From NCBI RefSeq assembly GCF_001050345.1, contig NZ_LFMW01000011.1, positions 183,252 through 247,251 on the forward strand: 64,000 bases of DNA, in the 5' to 3' direction. A program made the translations under genes and the position numbers. Source of the DNA: Pseudomonas fildesensis (GTDB lineage: Bacteria > Pseudomonadota > Gammaproteobacteria > Pseudomonadales > Pseudomonadaceae). Below the pieces are notes generated by a model. The model was not told the origin of the DNA and searched no databases. It saw only the letters and a program-made list of their open reading frames with translations. The first letter of the stretch is position 1; every line of letters begins with the position of its first letter. Of the stretch, positions 1 through 7,667 are shown piece after piece.

Positions 1-84
1 GTCCCGCAGATACCGCTACGGCATCTGCGGGGCCGCGCAACGGCGGGATGTTTGGCTTCTACATGAATTGAACAAGGAACAACC

Positions 85-492
85 ATGAATCGCGTACTGC
101 TACTGATCAGCCTGACGCTGACACTGCTGGCGGGCTGCAAGACCCACCTGGCCCCCGCGAGCTATTCGCCGGATTACCAGGCGCTGGCCCGCGCCGACGG
201 CCGGGTCGAACTGGTCCCGGTGGAATGCTTGAAGCCTTCAGCCGAGGATCAGTTGGGTACCGATGAAGAAACGCATGTGCCGTTATTGCCACCCGGCTGC
301 GCCAACAACCTTACGCTGTTGCAGATGGTCGAGCAGCGCTCGGATTTGTTCCAGGGCAGGGCGACCGGTCCGACCATGGCTGCGCCCGTGGGGCGTGCGG
401 CGCAGGTTTACATTGATGGTTACGACCGCGAGGAGCTGCGCCGGCGTCAATCCGAACAGCAGGCCAGGGCCGACAAGCAGGAGCGCCAATGA
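85..492 (+). CDS. CpaD-like (Tad pilus type) small lipoprotein
   Basis: A 135-residue protein with a lipoprotein signal: hydrophobic residues 4-16 and a lipobox ending at Cys18 (LLAGC). The second half has the pattern of CpaD-family Tad pilus lipoproteins: an LPPGCANN stretch, then D-L-(F/V)-x-G-R, then a short tail with an AA-x-x-Y element. In Tad systems CpaD is an outer-membrane accessory of the secretin. An AAGGAAC ribosome site precedes the ATG. It converges with the TPR lipoprotein at 504-1286, leaving an 11-base gap. Because a type III secretin fragment and operon follow, I infer that it serves the secretin of that system. A leftover piece of a tad locus is the alternative. The family call rests on motif resemblance only. 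Confidence 0.6.
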   Translation: MNRVLLLISLTLTLLAGCKTHLAPASYSPDYQALARADGRVELVPVECLKPSAEDQLGTDEETHVPLLPPGCANNLTLLQMVEQRSDLFQGRATGPTMAAPVGRAAQVYIDGYDREELRRRQSEQQARADKQERQ

Positions 493-503
493 CTGTCGCG
501 GCT

Positions 504-1286
504 CTAATGCGTATCGACCAGCCCCAGTTCGCGCGCCTGGGCTTGCGGGTCTTTGATGGCCTGGATGCGTTGCGCTTCAGCCAACAGCTTCTTGCGTTCT
601 GCGTTGGAAATGTCGTCAAGGCCCAGGGTGCGGATGTCCTTTTCACGGCCAGCGAGCACGCTGATCAACAATGCGTTGCGTTGGTGCCGGGGCAGGGCGC
701 GTGCCGACTCAACGACGCTATGAATAGTGTCCAGTGCCAGTTGCGGCTTGCCGCCCAGGGCATAGGCCAGAGCAAGGTTGCAACGGGTGTCGAGGTCGTT
801 GGGGGCGAGCGCGAGACTTTGGCTGAACGCCGCCTGAGCCGCGTTGGCCTGACCCCGCAGAATCTGCGCGATGCCCAGCCGGTTGAACGCTTGGGGTTGA
901 TCGGGTTGCGCACTGGCTTGGGTCAGAACCGTCACCGCGCGGTCCAGTTTGCCCTGGCGCAGTTGTGCGGTGCCCAGGCCCAACAGGGCGGCTGCGCTGT
1001 CCGATTGACGTTCCAGCGCTTGTTGATAGGCGCGCTCGGCACCCCGCGCATCGCCATTGGCCAGTCGTGTTTCGCCCAGTTTGAGCCAGGCATCGAGTTG
1101 CGCCTGCGGCAGTTGCGTGGCCTTTTCATAAAGCCCGGCGGCGGTAACGGTGTCGCCGCGTTTTTGCAGGTCGGCAGCCAGGCCCATGAAGCGTTCGTAG
1201 CTACCATCGGAGGCGGGCGGGGTGCTGCAGGACGCGAGCGTGACGCTGCCAAGCAAAATCAACGTGGAGGCAAAACGACTGGGCAT
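504..1286 (-). CDS. TadD-like TPR lipoprotein
   Basis: A 260-residue protein. I chose the internal ATG at 1286 because it gives a clean lipoprotein signal with lipobox Cys20 (TLASC), which the longer reading frame would bury. Residues about 30-190 form successive tetratricopeptide repeats, for example the A-W-L-K-L-G-E-T-R-L-A-N-G-D-A-R-G-A unit. The C-terminal part is helical and charged. TadD proteins are outer-membrane TPR lipoproteins needed for Tad pilus assembly, and as I recall some rhizobial type III clusters also carry a TPR gene beside rhcC2. It is divergent from the secretin fragment at 1462 and shares a 175-base upstream region with it. A role in secretin assembly is inferred. Confidence 0.65.
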   Translation of the reverse strand: MPSRFASTLILLGSVTLASCSTPPASDGSYERFMGLAADLQKRGDTVTAAGLYEKATQLPQAQLDAWLKLGETRLANGDARGAERAYQQALERQSDSAAALLGLGTAQLRQGKLDRAVTVLTQASAQPDQPQAFNRLGIAQILRGQANAAQAAFSQSLALAPNDLDTRCNLALAYALGGKPQLALDTIHSVVESARALPRHQRNALLISVLAGREKDIRTLGLDDISNAERKKLLAEAQRIQAIKDPQAQARELGLVDTH

Positions 1287-1461
1287 GGAAAAGGCTCTTT
1301 GGTCGAGGACGGTGGGGCAATTGCTCAATCGACCGCAGGGGCCGATCAACCGAAACGGCTCACCCGACGGGAAAATCATTTTATCGACTTGAAGCGCAAT
1401 AGCGAACGTTATGTGCGCGGTGTTTCCCACTCCGCTGTCGCGACGTGTGGGGGACGACGTC
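1287..1461. promoter_or_regulatory. Divergent promoter region of T3SS operon and TPR gene
   Basis: This 175-base gap separates two divergent starts. It should hold the main promoter of the type III operon, since the following genes are nearly contiguous. The part near 1370-1420 is richer in A and T. I could not pick out a convincing HrpL box, sigma-54 site or rhizobial tts box by eye. Confidence 0.4.
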
Positions 1462-2067
1462 ATGGGTAATCGCCGATTCATAAGGTGCTCTTTCTGGATA
1501 CTGATGGTGGTTTTGACCTCGACCGGCGTACGGGCTGAAGGCGCGCCGACCGGCGATGCCCCGAAGTGGTTCGCTGAGCCGTATGCCTACGTGCTGGTCG
1601 AGCAGGATGCGCGTGCCGCACTGGAAGAGTTCGGTCACAACCTGGGGCTGATCGTGGTTATGTCAGACAAGGTTCGCGGCAAGTCACGCAGTAGGGTTCG
1701 CAGCGAGTCCGCGGGGGATTTCCTGACACAACTGTGTGATACCAACGGCCTGAGCTGGTACTTCGACGGCAACATCCTCTATCTGAGTACCGATGCGGAA
1801 AACGGCACGCGCCTGTTCAAGGCTCAGGCGCACAACCTTGAACAGCTTGAAGATTACCTGGGCAGCCTGGACGTCTATGGCAAGCAGCTTTCATCCCGGG
1901 TGAGCCCCGATGGCGACGAGTTGTTTGTCTCGGGGCCACCGGCGTATTTGAACATGGTTGAGCAGCATGTCGACCACCAGCAACGCCCCGTCACGGCCCC
2001 GGTCGCGCGTGAGCGCGGTGTGCGCGTATTTCGTGGGAACGTGGTGACCACTGAAGCCAGTAACTGA
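1462..2067 (+). CDS. sctC1: T3SS secretin N-terminal fragment (RhcC1/NolW type)
   Basis: A 201-residue protein with a Sec signal peptide (about residues 1-25) followed by one secretin N0 domain and the start of a second small alpha/beta domain. The segments Y-V-L-V-E-Q-D-A-R-A-A-L-E-E-F and G-L-S-W-Y-F-D-G-N-I-L-Y-L are typical of SctC N-termini. The pore-forming secretin domain is absent. In rhizobial (Rhc) systems the secretin is split into RhcC1 (NolW) and RhcC2, and this is the RhcC1 size and position. The ATG at 1462 is preceded by GGGGGA and gives the signal peptide at the N-terminus. It is the first gene of the operon. The partner RhcC2 is not in the window. Confidence 0.8.
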   Translation: MGNRRFIRCSFWILMVVLTSTGVRAEGAPTGDAPKWFAEPYAYVLVEQDARAALEEFGHNLGLIVVMSDKVRGKSRSRVRSESAGDFLTQLCDTNGLSWYFDGNILYLSTDAENGTRLFKAQAHNLEQLEDYLGSLDVYGKQLSSRVSPDGDELFVSGPPAYLNMVEQHVDHQQRPVTAPVARERGVRVFRGNVVTTEASN

Positions 2068-2108
2068 AACCCGACAAGCACAATCACCCACTGGTAAGGA
2101 GCAATACG

Positions 2109-2327
2109 ATGTCAGTCAGCCCTGTCGACAGCACCACCCACGTCACCCCCACGCCGGAAGCGCAGTTCAATGCGGCGGTGGACAAATCCAAGGCAGAAAT
2201 GAGCGATGACGAACTCACCGAAGCCCTGATTACCCAAGCCGTGACCGTTGGCGGGCAGTTCATCATCATGCCCAAGGCCCAGGAAATGCTGAACGAAGCC
2301 CAGTCATCCGAAGACGACGAAGAGTAG
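2109..2327 (+). CDS. Small acidic T3SS-operon protein in needle-gene position
   Basis: A 72-residue acidic protein with an AAGGAG ribosome site, 41 bases after sctC1 and 9 bases before sctI. It has a Ser/Thr-rich N-terminus, one predicted helix around residues 22-36, a hydrophobic segment (VTVGGQFIIM, about 46-55) and an EDDEE tail. In several type III systems the needle gene sctF lies directly before sctI and sctJ, so position and size suggest a needle or needle-associated subunit. I do not see the usual needle signature, a proline turn between two helices and a conserved amphipathic C-terminus. A small chaperone is an alternative. The function is not established. Confidence 0.6.
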   Translation: MSVSPVDSTTHVTPTPEAQFNAAVDKSKAEMSDDELTEALITQAVTVGGQFIIMPKAQEMLNEAQSSEDDEE

Positions 2328-2336
2328 GCCACCGCC

Positions 2337-2807
2337 ATGACTGCAAGCCTCGCAGCACCCGCCACGGCGGCATTGCCGCCGTCAGGCGGACCGGGAGGGC
2401 TTCAGGCCTCCCAGAACCTCTTCGAACACATGGCCGGCAACGCCAAAGGCATGCCCCAGGGCGCGAGCCCGCATCAAATCGGTGAAGGCTTGATGGAGCG
2501 CCTGAACGGATTCATCGACCGCTCACGCAGTTTTTCCGAACGCGCCGATGCGCTCACCAAGGGCTCACCGCCGGGCGCTTCCGCAGGGCCGGGGAGTACG
2601 CTGGCGGCGGCGGGTGCGGATAAACCGGCGTCGGCGCAAAACCCCACGGGCAGCGGGCAACCGCCGAAAAAAGTCGGTGAACAGCAGGTCGATCAGATCG
2701 TCCATTCGCTGGGCAAAATGTTCGACTATTCCATCGAGACGCAAATGGTGGTGCGCGGCGCGACGCAGATATCCGGCTCCGCCAACACGCTTTTGAAAGG
2801 TCAATAA
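2337..2807 (+). CDS. sctI: T3SS inner rod protein SctI (NolB/NopB type)
   Basis: A 156-residue protein with a Gly/Pro/Ala-rich, probably disordered N-terminal half. The C-terminal 45 residues match SctI/NolB: a helix with V-D-Q-I-V-H-S-L-G-K-M-F-D-Y, then the highly typical T-Q-M-V-V-R-G-A-T-Q and a terminal N-T-L-L-K-G-Q. SctI forms the adaptor or rod linking the export gate to the needle. The gene lies 9 bases after the 72-residue gene and 3 bases before sctJ. The order SctI-J-K-L-N-O-Q-R-S-T-U matches the rhizobial nolB-rhcJ-nolU-nolV-rhcN-y4yJ-rhcQRST-U order. Confidence 0.85.
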   Translation: MTASLAAPATAALPPSGGPGGLQASQNLFEHMAGNAKGMPQGASPHQIGEGLMERLNGFIDRSRSFSERADALTKGSPPGASAGPGSTLAAAGADKPASAQNPTGSGQPPKKVGEQQVDQIVHSLGKMFDYSIETQMVVRGATQISGSANTLLKGQ

Positions 2808-2810
2808 GCC

Positions 2811-3593
2811 ATGTCCAACCGCTGCCGTACTCTGCGCTTGATGATCGTCGTTGCCCTCGCCGGGTTGTTGCAGGCCTGCGATATCGACCTGTACACCAAC
2901 CTGGGCGAGCGCGAGGCCAATGCCATGGTCGCCGTTCTGCTGCGCGACGGTGTTCCAGCCTCACGCAAGGTGCAGGACAACGGCCAACTGACGGTGGTGG
3001 TGGACGAAAAACGTTTCTCCGAAGCGATGGCGCTGCTCGATGAAGCAGGTTTGCCGGGCCAGTCGTTTTCCAATATGGGCCAGGTCTTCAAGAGCAACGG
3101 CCTGGTGTCGTCGCCGGTGCAGGAGCGCGCGCAAATGGTCTATGCGTTGAGCGAAGAGCTGTCCCACAGCGTGTCGCAAATCGACGGCATTATCTCCGCC
3201 CGCGTGCATGTGGTGCTGCCGGACAACGACTTGCTCAAGCGCGTGATATCGCCTTCCTCTGCCTCCGTGCTGGTGCGCTATGACCCGGCCACAGATATCA
3301 ATCAACTGATCCCGCAGATCAAGACGCTGGTCGCCAACGGGATTTCCGGCCTGAGCTACGAAGGCGTTTCGGTGACCGCCATCAAGGCGGCCGTCGCCAG
3401 CCATCGCACCGGTGCCCAGCCACGTCTGGCGAGCTTCCTGGGCATGTGGATGCTGGAAGACAATCTGCCTCGGGCGCGGCTGCTGTTCGGTTGCCTGCTG
3501 CTCTGCACCCTCGGGCTTGCCGGCGTACTCGGCTGGCAGCACTGGCAACGGCGGCGTGCGGAGTCGGTGTACGTGCTGGAGGACGCACTATGA
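2811..3593 (+). CDS. sctJ: T3SS inner-membrane ring lipoprotein SctJ
   Basis: A 260-residue YscJ/RhcJ/NolT family protein. It has a lipoprotein signal with lipobox Cys23 (LLQAC), then two ring-building domains: residues about 24-75, beginning with the conserved D-L-Y-T-N-L, and about 90-190, with the family's D-G-I-I-S-A-R-V-H-V-V-L-P. A C-terminal transmembrane helix (about 221-240) ends in a basic cytoplasmic tail. SctJ and SctD form the inner-membrane ring of the injectisome base. Length and order of domains are normal. Its TGA stop overlaps the ATG of sctK. Confidence 0.93.
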   Translation: MSNRCRTLRLMIVVALAGLLQACDIDLYTNLGEREANAMVAVLLRDGVPASRKVQDNGQLTVVVDEKRFSEAMALLDEAGLPGQSFSNMGQVFKSNGLVSSPVQERAQMVYALSEELSHSVSQIDGIISARVHVVLPDNDLLKRVISPSSASVLVRYDPATDINQLIPQIKTLVANGISGLSYEGVSVTAIKAAVASHRTGAQPRLASFLGMWMLEDNLPRARLLFGCLLLCTLGLAGVLGWQHWQRRRAESVYVLEDAL

Positions 3594-4222
3594 CGGCGGC
3601 GCCAAACCCACGGCAGCAAGCCTGGCAAACCTTGCTTGAGCAACCGCTGAATTTCGTTGATACGCGCCATCTGCGTGAGTGCTGGCCGCAGCCGCCCACC
3701 GCTCAACAGCAGGCGATGTTGTACGCCATGCCCCGTTTCCAGGCGCGTCTGTTACAGCAGTTGATGCGCCATTTTCACCTGCCGGTGCTGGCGCTCGTGC
3801 CGCCGCCGCAGGAACAGGACTTGCCGGTACTGTTGCTGTCCGGCGAAGCGTTCAAGCGCTTGCCGCGCCTGTGCGGGGCCATCTGGCATGCAGAAGCGTT
3901 GAGCCACGAAATTCTCAGCGACAGGGTCAACGCATTGCGCGATGCGCTGGGCAGCGAGGTATTCGCCCTGGCGCTCGCGCATCGCTCGCTGGCCGGCGCT
4001 GCGGACCTGCTGCGCCAACCTGCCGAATTGCTCGACGCCATTGACCGCGATGGCGCCAGTTGTGTAGCGGCCTGGCTGCAGCGCCAGCCGCCGGGGTTGC
4101 GTGACTGGCTGCGTCTGCGTCTGGAGTTGCCGCCGGTCGATGGCTCGCCCACAACGGTTGACGCGGACATTGTGCGCCGCGCCGCCGCAACGTTTGACCC
4201 GCCAGCCGGGGAGGCCGCCTGA
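3590..4222 (+). CDS. sctK: T3SS sorting-platform protein SctK (NolU type)
   Basis: A 210-residue protein. I chose the ATG at 3590, which overlaps the sctJ stop (ATGA), because a longer frame upstream runs through sctJ. The sequence is Leu/Gln/Arg-rich and helical with no signal peptide or membrane segment. The pattern Q-T-L-L-E-Q-P-L-N-F-V-D near residue 13 resembles NolU/SctK proteins, which attach the cytoplasmic sorting platform to SctD and SctQ. SctK is poorly conserved, so the call depends largely on position between sctJ and sctL. Its stop overlaps the sctL start by one base. Confidence 0.75.
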   Translation: MTAAPNPRQQAWQTLLEQPLNFVDTRHLRECWPQPPTAQQQAMLYAMPRFQARLLQQLMRHFHLPVLALVPPPQEQDLPVLLLSGEAFKRLPRLCGAIWHAEALSHEILSDRVNALRDALGSEVFALALAHRSLAGAADLLRQPAELLDAIDRDGASCVAAWLQRQPPGLRDWLRLRLELPPVDGSPTTVDADIVRRAAATFDPPAGEAA

Positions 4223-4815
4223 TGAGCGAGCTACCCACCCGTCCCGCTGCGCGCATTCTTCGCGCCGAACAGGCCGACCTGTGGATTGATGGCTATGCCT
4301 TCGTCCAGGCCGCGAAGGAGGAGGCGCAGAACCTGCGCAACGAGAGCGCGAGCTGGCTGGAGCAGGCTCGCGAGGCGGGCTTTGAAAGCGCTCGCCAACA
4401 GGGCGCCCAGGAAGTTGGCGCATTACTGATCGAGACGTCGTTGAAGGTCGATGCCTGGCTGTCCGGCCTGGAAGCGTCCATGGCAGATCTGGCCTTGGGC
4501 ATCGTGCGCGAAGTGCTAGACGACATGAACGATGCTGAACGTATCGTGCGTTGCACCCGCAAGGCGTTGAATGCATTTCGCCAGGATCAGTCCCTGAGCC
4601 TGTTCGTACCTCGCCAGGACGTCGAGGCGGTACGTCATCGTCTGAAATCGGAGCTGGATAACCTGTCAATGATCACGCTCGAATCCGACGATCAACTGGC
4701 GCCCGGCCAGGCACGGCTGAGCAGTCCTGTGGGTTCTGTGGAACTGGGCCTGGAGGCGCAATTGAATAACCTGCGCCGCTATTTGCTGCCGTTTGCCGAT
4801 GGGCAGCAGCCGTGA
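4222..4815 (+). CDS. sctL: T3SS ATPase stator SctL (NolV type)
   Basis: A 197-residue YscL/NolV/FliH family protein. The N-terminal half (about 20-80) is a charged helix rich in Ala, Glu and Arg. The C-terminal half carries the family's A-L-G-I-V-R-E-V-L-D segment and an SVELGLEAQL-N-N-L-R end. SctL dimers hold the SctN ATPase and link it to SctQ in the cytoplasmic complex. No signal peptide is present. The start at 4222 lies one base inside the sctK stop, and the 3' end overlaps the GTG start of sctN by four bases, so translational coupling is likely. Confidence 0.85.
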   Translation: MSELPTRPAARILRAEQADLWIDGYAFVQAAKEEAQNLRNESASWLEQAREAGFESARQQGAQEVGALLIETSLKVDAWLSGLEASMADLALGIVREVLDDMNDAERIVRCTRKALNAFRQDQSLSLFVPRQDVEAVRHRLKSELDNLSMITLESDDQLAPGQARLSSPVGSVELGLEAQLNNLRRYLLPFADGQQP

Positions 4816-6140
4816 GCGTCGATGTGCAGGCGATTATTCCGCGCCTGGCCGAGCGCCTGGGCGAAGCGCGGCTGCGGCCTATGAGAGGCACCGTGCGCAG
4901 TATTCGCGGCGTGCTCTTGCGTGCCAGTGTCGCCGGCGTGCGTATCGGCGAGCTGTGCCAATTGCGCGATCCGAGCAGCGGTCGCAGCCTGGCGGCGGAA
5001 GTCATCGGGTTTGAACAGGACGAAGCCATTCTGTCGCCCATCGGTTCAATGGAAGGCCTGTCGACCCGCACCGAAATCCTTGCCACCGGCGAGACGCTGG
5101 GTGTCAGTGTCGGCGACGCACAGTTGGGCCGGGTGATCAGCCCGATGGGTGATTATCTGGATGGCAACGGCATCCTGCCCCTGGGGGTCGTGGTGCGCTA
5201 CCCGCTGCACGCCGAACCGCCGCCGCCGTTTTCGCGACAATTGATTGTCCGGCCGATGTCCCTCGGCGTGCGCTCCATCGATGGCTTGCTGACCCTGGCC
5301 CAGGGACAGCGCATGGGGATTTTTGGCGAACCGGGCGTGGGCAAGTCGTCGCTGCTGGCAAGCATTGTGCGCCACACCGACGCGGACGTGATCGTCATCG
5401 GCCTGATCGGCGAGCGGGGTCGGGAAGTGCGCGAACTGCTGGATGTACAACTGGATGCCCAGGCGCGTGCGCGCACTGTTGCCGTGGTCGCGACCTCTGA
5501 TCGACCCGCCGCTGAGCGGGTGCGCGCGGCGTACGTCGCCACGGCGCTGGCGGAATATCACCGGGACCAGGGGCGCAACGTGTTGCTGCTGATGGACAGC
5601 CTGACCCGCTTCGCCCGTGCGCAACGGGAAATAGGCCTGGCGGTGGGCGAACCACCGACCCGGCGCGGGTATCCGCCTTCGTTCTTTTCCGCGTTACCGC
5701 GTCTTCTGGAGCGCGCAGGGCCTGGCCCGGTAGGCAGTATCACTGCGCTGTACACCGTGCTGACCGAAGGCGACGTGTCCATGGACCCCGTCGCAGAAGA
5801 GGCACGCTCGATTCTCGACGGGCACATTGTGCTCAGTGCTGAACTGGCCCAGCGCAATTACTTCCCCGCGGTGGACGTGTTGCGCAGCCGCAGCCGCTTG
5901 ATGGATCAGGTGTGCAGCGATGAGCAACGTCACCTGGCCATGCGCATCCGTGAACTGATGGCGCGGCGCAATGAAATTGAAATGCTTATCCGCGTCGGTG
6001 AATACGCTGCCGGCAGCGACCCGCTGGCCGACGAAGCCATCGCCCGGCATGCCGCCATCGAAGCGTTCATGCGCCAGGGCGCGGCTGAACCGAGCAGCGC
6101 CGAACAGACGCTCGACCACATGCGCAAGGTCTTGGCATGA
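4812..6140 (+). CDS. sctN: T3SS ATPase SctN
   Basis: A 442-residue F1-beta-like export ATPase starting at GTG 4812, which overlaps the end of sctL. The Walker A motif GEPGVGKSS is at about residues 172-180 and the Walker B strand NVLLLMD at about 256-262. The family's ERGREVREL follows at about 201-209, and the PPTRRGYPPSFFS element supports a type III rather than a proton ATPase. SctN strips chaperones from substrates and unfolds them at the base of the injectisome. All catalytic elements look intact and the length is standard. Confidence 0.96.
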   Translation: MSVDVQAIIPRLAERLGEARLRPMRGTVRSIRGVLLRASVAGVRIGELCQLRDPSSGRSLAAEVIGFEQDEAILSPIGSMEGLSTRTEILATGETLGVSVGDAQLGRVISPMGDYLDGNGILPLGVVVRYPLHAEPPPPFSRQLIVRPMSLGVRSIDGLLTLAQGQRMGIFGEPGVGKSSLLASIVRHTDADVIVIGLIGERGREVRELLDVQLDAQARARTVAVVATSDRPAAERVRAAYVATALAEYHRDQGRNVLLLMDSLTRFARAQREIGLAVGEPPTRRGYPPSFFSALPRLLERAGPGPVGSITALYTVLTEGDVSMDPVAEEARSILDGHIVLSAELAQRNYFPAVDVLRSRSRLMDQVCSDEQRHLAMRIRELMARRNEIEMLIRVGEYAAGSDPLADEAIARHAAIEAFMRQGAAEPSSAEQTLDHMRKVLA

Positions 6141-6156
6141 AGATTCCGGAGGCTTT

Positions 6157-6630
6157 ATGAAGACCAGTGATTTACGCAGCCTGCAGGCCTTGCGTCAGCT
6201 GCGCGAGCAGCGTGCCGCCAGCCAGTTGGCCGCTCAGCAGCGGCGTTGTGGCGACACGCACCATGCCCTTGATGACGCCAGGGAAACGTTGCGTCTGCAC
6301 CGGGAATCGCTCGCCCGCGAGGCCGAGCGCATTTACGGCGCGTTCAATGACGGGCTGTCGATTAACGCCTGGCACGCAGCCCAGGAACACCTGAACGAGT
6401 TGGTGGGCGGTCGGTGTCAGTTGGAAGAATCAGTCGAGCAGACCGCGCGGTTGCTCCAGGTACAGGAGCAGGAGCGCGAAGTATTTCGCGCTGCCCGCAT
6501 GGCGCGCCAACGTCAGGCCGATGCCTGTGACTCCCTGCTTGAGGGACGTCTACACAGCGAACGTCGCGCGGGGGAGTCCCGGGACGACGCCGAGGATATT
6601 CCGGCTGCGGCGCCAGGGGGCGTTGCATGA
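6157..6630 (+). CDS. sctO: T3SS ATPase central stalk SctO
   Basis: A 157-residue helical, highly charged protein. The ATG at 6157 follows a GGAGG ribosome site at 6148-6152 with ideal spacing, so I start here rather than at the longer frame inside sctN. Two long heptad-like helices, rich in Arg, Gln and Glu, are separated by a short turn near residues 75-85, as in the YscO/FliJ/Y4yJ family. SctO sits in the SctN hexamer and touches SctV. The sequence is too diverged for motif proof. Position between sctN and sctQ is the stronger evidence. The TGA overlaps the sctQ start. Confidence 0.8.
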   Translation: MKTSDLRSLQALRQLREQRAASQLAAQQRRCGDTHHALDDARETLRLHRESLAREAERIYGAFNDGLSINAWHAAQEHLNELVGGRCQLEESVEQTARLLQVQEQEREVFRAARMARQRQADACDSLLEGRLHSERRAGESRDDAEDIPAAAPGGVA

Positions 6631-7667
6631 CGTGCCGCGAGCGCGAACGCCTGGCGCCGGTGCCAGACACTGATACCGCGCTGAGTGGGTTGCAGATTTA
6701 CGATCTGCAATGGCTGACGCTGCACAACCGATTGCATCGTCATCGCGAACCCTGGCGGGGGCACTGCGCCGATCAGCCGGTCAGCGTGCTGTGGGCCGGT
6801 GTCACCCCGCCTGTCGAGCCACTGCTCGACATCCATATATCGCTAAGTAACACCTCGCTTGTGCTGCATCTGCCGACGCCGGCGCTGGAGGTTCTGGGGC
6901 TGGCCGATTATCCGCTTGAGTATTTGAAGAGCTTACCCGGCGCGCTGTTGCTGGAATTGGCCTTGCTCAGCCTGATCGAGCCCCTGGAGCAACTGACGGG
7001 CCAGTCGTTGCAGATTGTAGATCCGTGTGACGTGGCTGACTCACCGTGCGTGCTGAGCCTGACGCTGCAAGTGCAGATTGCCCGCCATTCACCCTGGTCG
7101 GTGCCGCTGCAAATGAGCGTTGATGCAGCCCGGCTGATCGCCGAACTATTGGATCAGCACGCCGCCCCCGCCACCCAGCCATTGGCCGCCATGTATTTGC
7201 CGCTGACAGTGGAAAGCGGCGAGGCCTGGTTGAGCGTGGCCGAGCTGCGCAGCCTGCGGCCGGGTGATGTGCTGATGCTGGAGGACTGGCCTGATACGCA
7301 GGTTCGGCTGGTGCTCGGCGCTCGCCTGCAAGCCCGTGCTGAACGCGATGGCGACACCTTGAAGCTGCTTGAAAAACCGACTGCCGTTAACTTTTTGAAG
7401 GAACCTCCCATGTCTGAAACCGCTGTCGGCTCCCATTTGGACACCACGCTGGACGACCTGCCGCTCAAACTGGTGTGTCAGGTCGGCAGTGTAGACCTGT
7501 CGCTGGCCCAGTTGCGTGAATTGGGCGAGGGAAGCCTGGTGCAACTGGCGCCGCAGTTGCACGCCGGCGTTGACCTGATGGTCAACGGTCGACGCGTCGG
7601 CCAGGGTCAACTCGTGAAGATCGGCGACGGTCTAGGCGTGCGTCTTCTGAGCTTCTGCACGCCATGA
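6627..7667 (+). CDS. sctQ: T3SS C-ring/sorting platform protein SctQ
   Basis: A 346-residue protein. The variable N-terminal part (1-170) is followed by two SpoA-type domains, the second covering about residues 268-346, with the usual L-x-L-V-C-Q-V-G and a Gly-rich turn near V-N-G-R-R-V-G. SctQ forms the cytoplasmic pods that select substrates. The ATG overlaps the sctO stop (ATGA) and the end overlaps sctR. An in-frame ATG at codon 262 has its own strong ribosome site, so a separate 85-residue C-terminal product is likely, as known for several SctQ proteins. Confidence 0.88.
   Translation: MTCRERERLAPVPDTDTALSGLQIYDLQWLTLHNRLHRHREPWRGHCADQPVSVLWAGVTPPVEPLLDIHISLSNTSLVLHLPTPALEVLGLADYPLEYLKSLPGALLLELALLSLIEPLEQLTGQSLQIVDPCDVADSPCVLSLTLQVQIARHSPWSVPLQMSVDAARLIAELLDQHAAPATQPLAAMYLPLTVESGEAWLSVAELRSLRPGDVLMLEDWPDTQVRLVLGARLQARAERDGDTLKLLEKPTAVNFLKEPPMSETAVGSHLDTTLDDLPLKLVCQVGSVDLSLAQLRELGEGSLVQLAPQLHAGVDLMVNGRRVGQGQLVKIGDGLGVRLLSFCTP
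7397..7412 (+). promoter_or_regulatory. Internal ribosome site and start for SctQ-C
   Basis: GAAGGAA at 7397-7403 lies six bases before an ATG at 7410 that is in frame with sctQ (codon 262). Translation from here would give an 85-residue protein that is essentially the last SpoA domain. Such short SctQ forms are known in Yersinia, Salmonella and others as structural partners of full-length SctQ. The site itself is directly visible, but its use is inferred. Confidence 0.7.

Noticed and set aside
1287..1461. HrpL box or rhizobial tts box before the T3SS operon
   Set aside because: I found no GGAACC-type element with a proper CCAC partner and no convincing tts-like direct repeat by eye; a motif scan would decide.
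489..1469. 326-codon plus-strand frame
   Set aside because: It is antisense to the TPR lipoprotein, which has a lipobox and TPR units; the plus-strand frame has low-complexity GC-driven sequence and no ribosome site.
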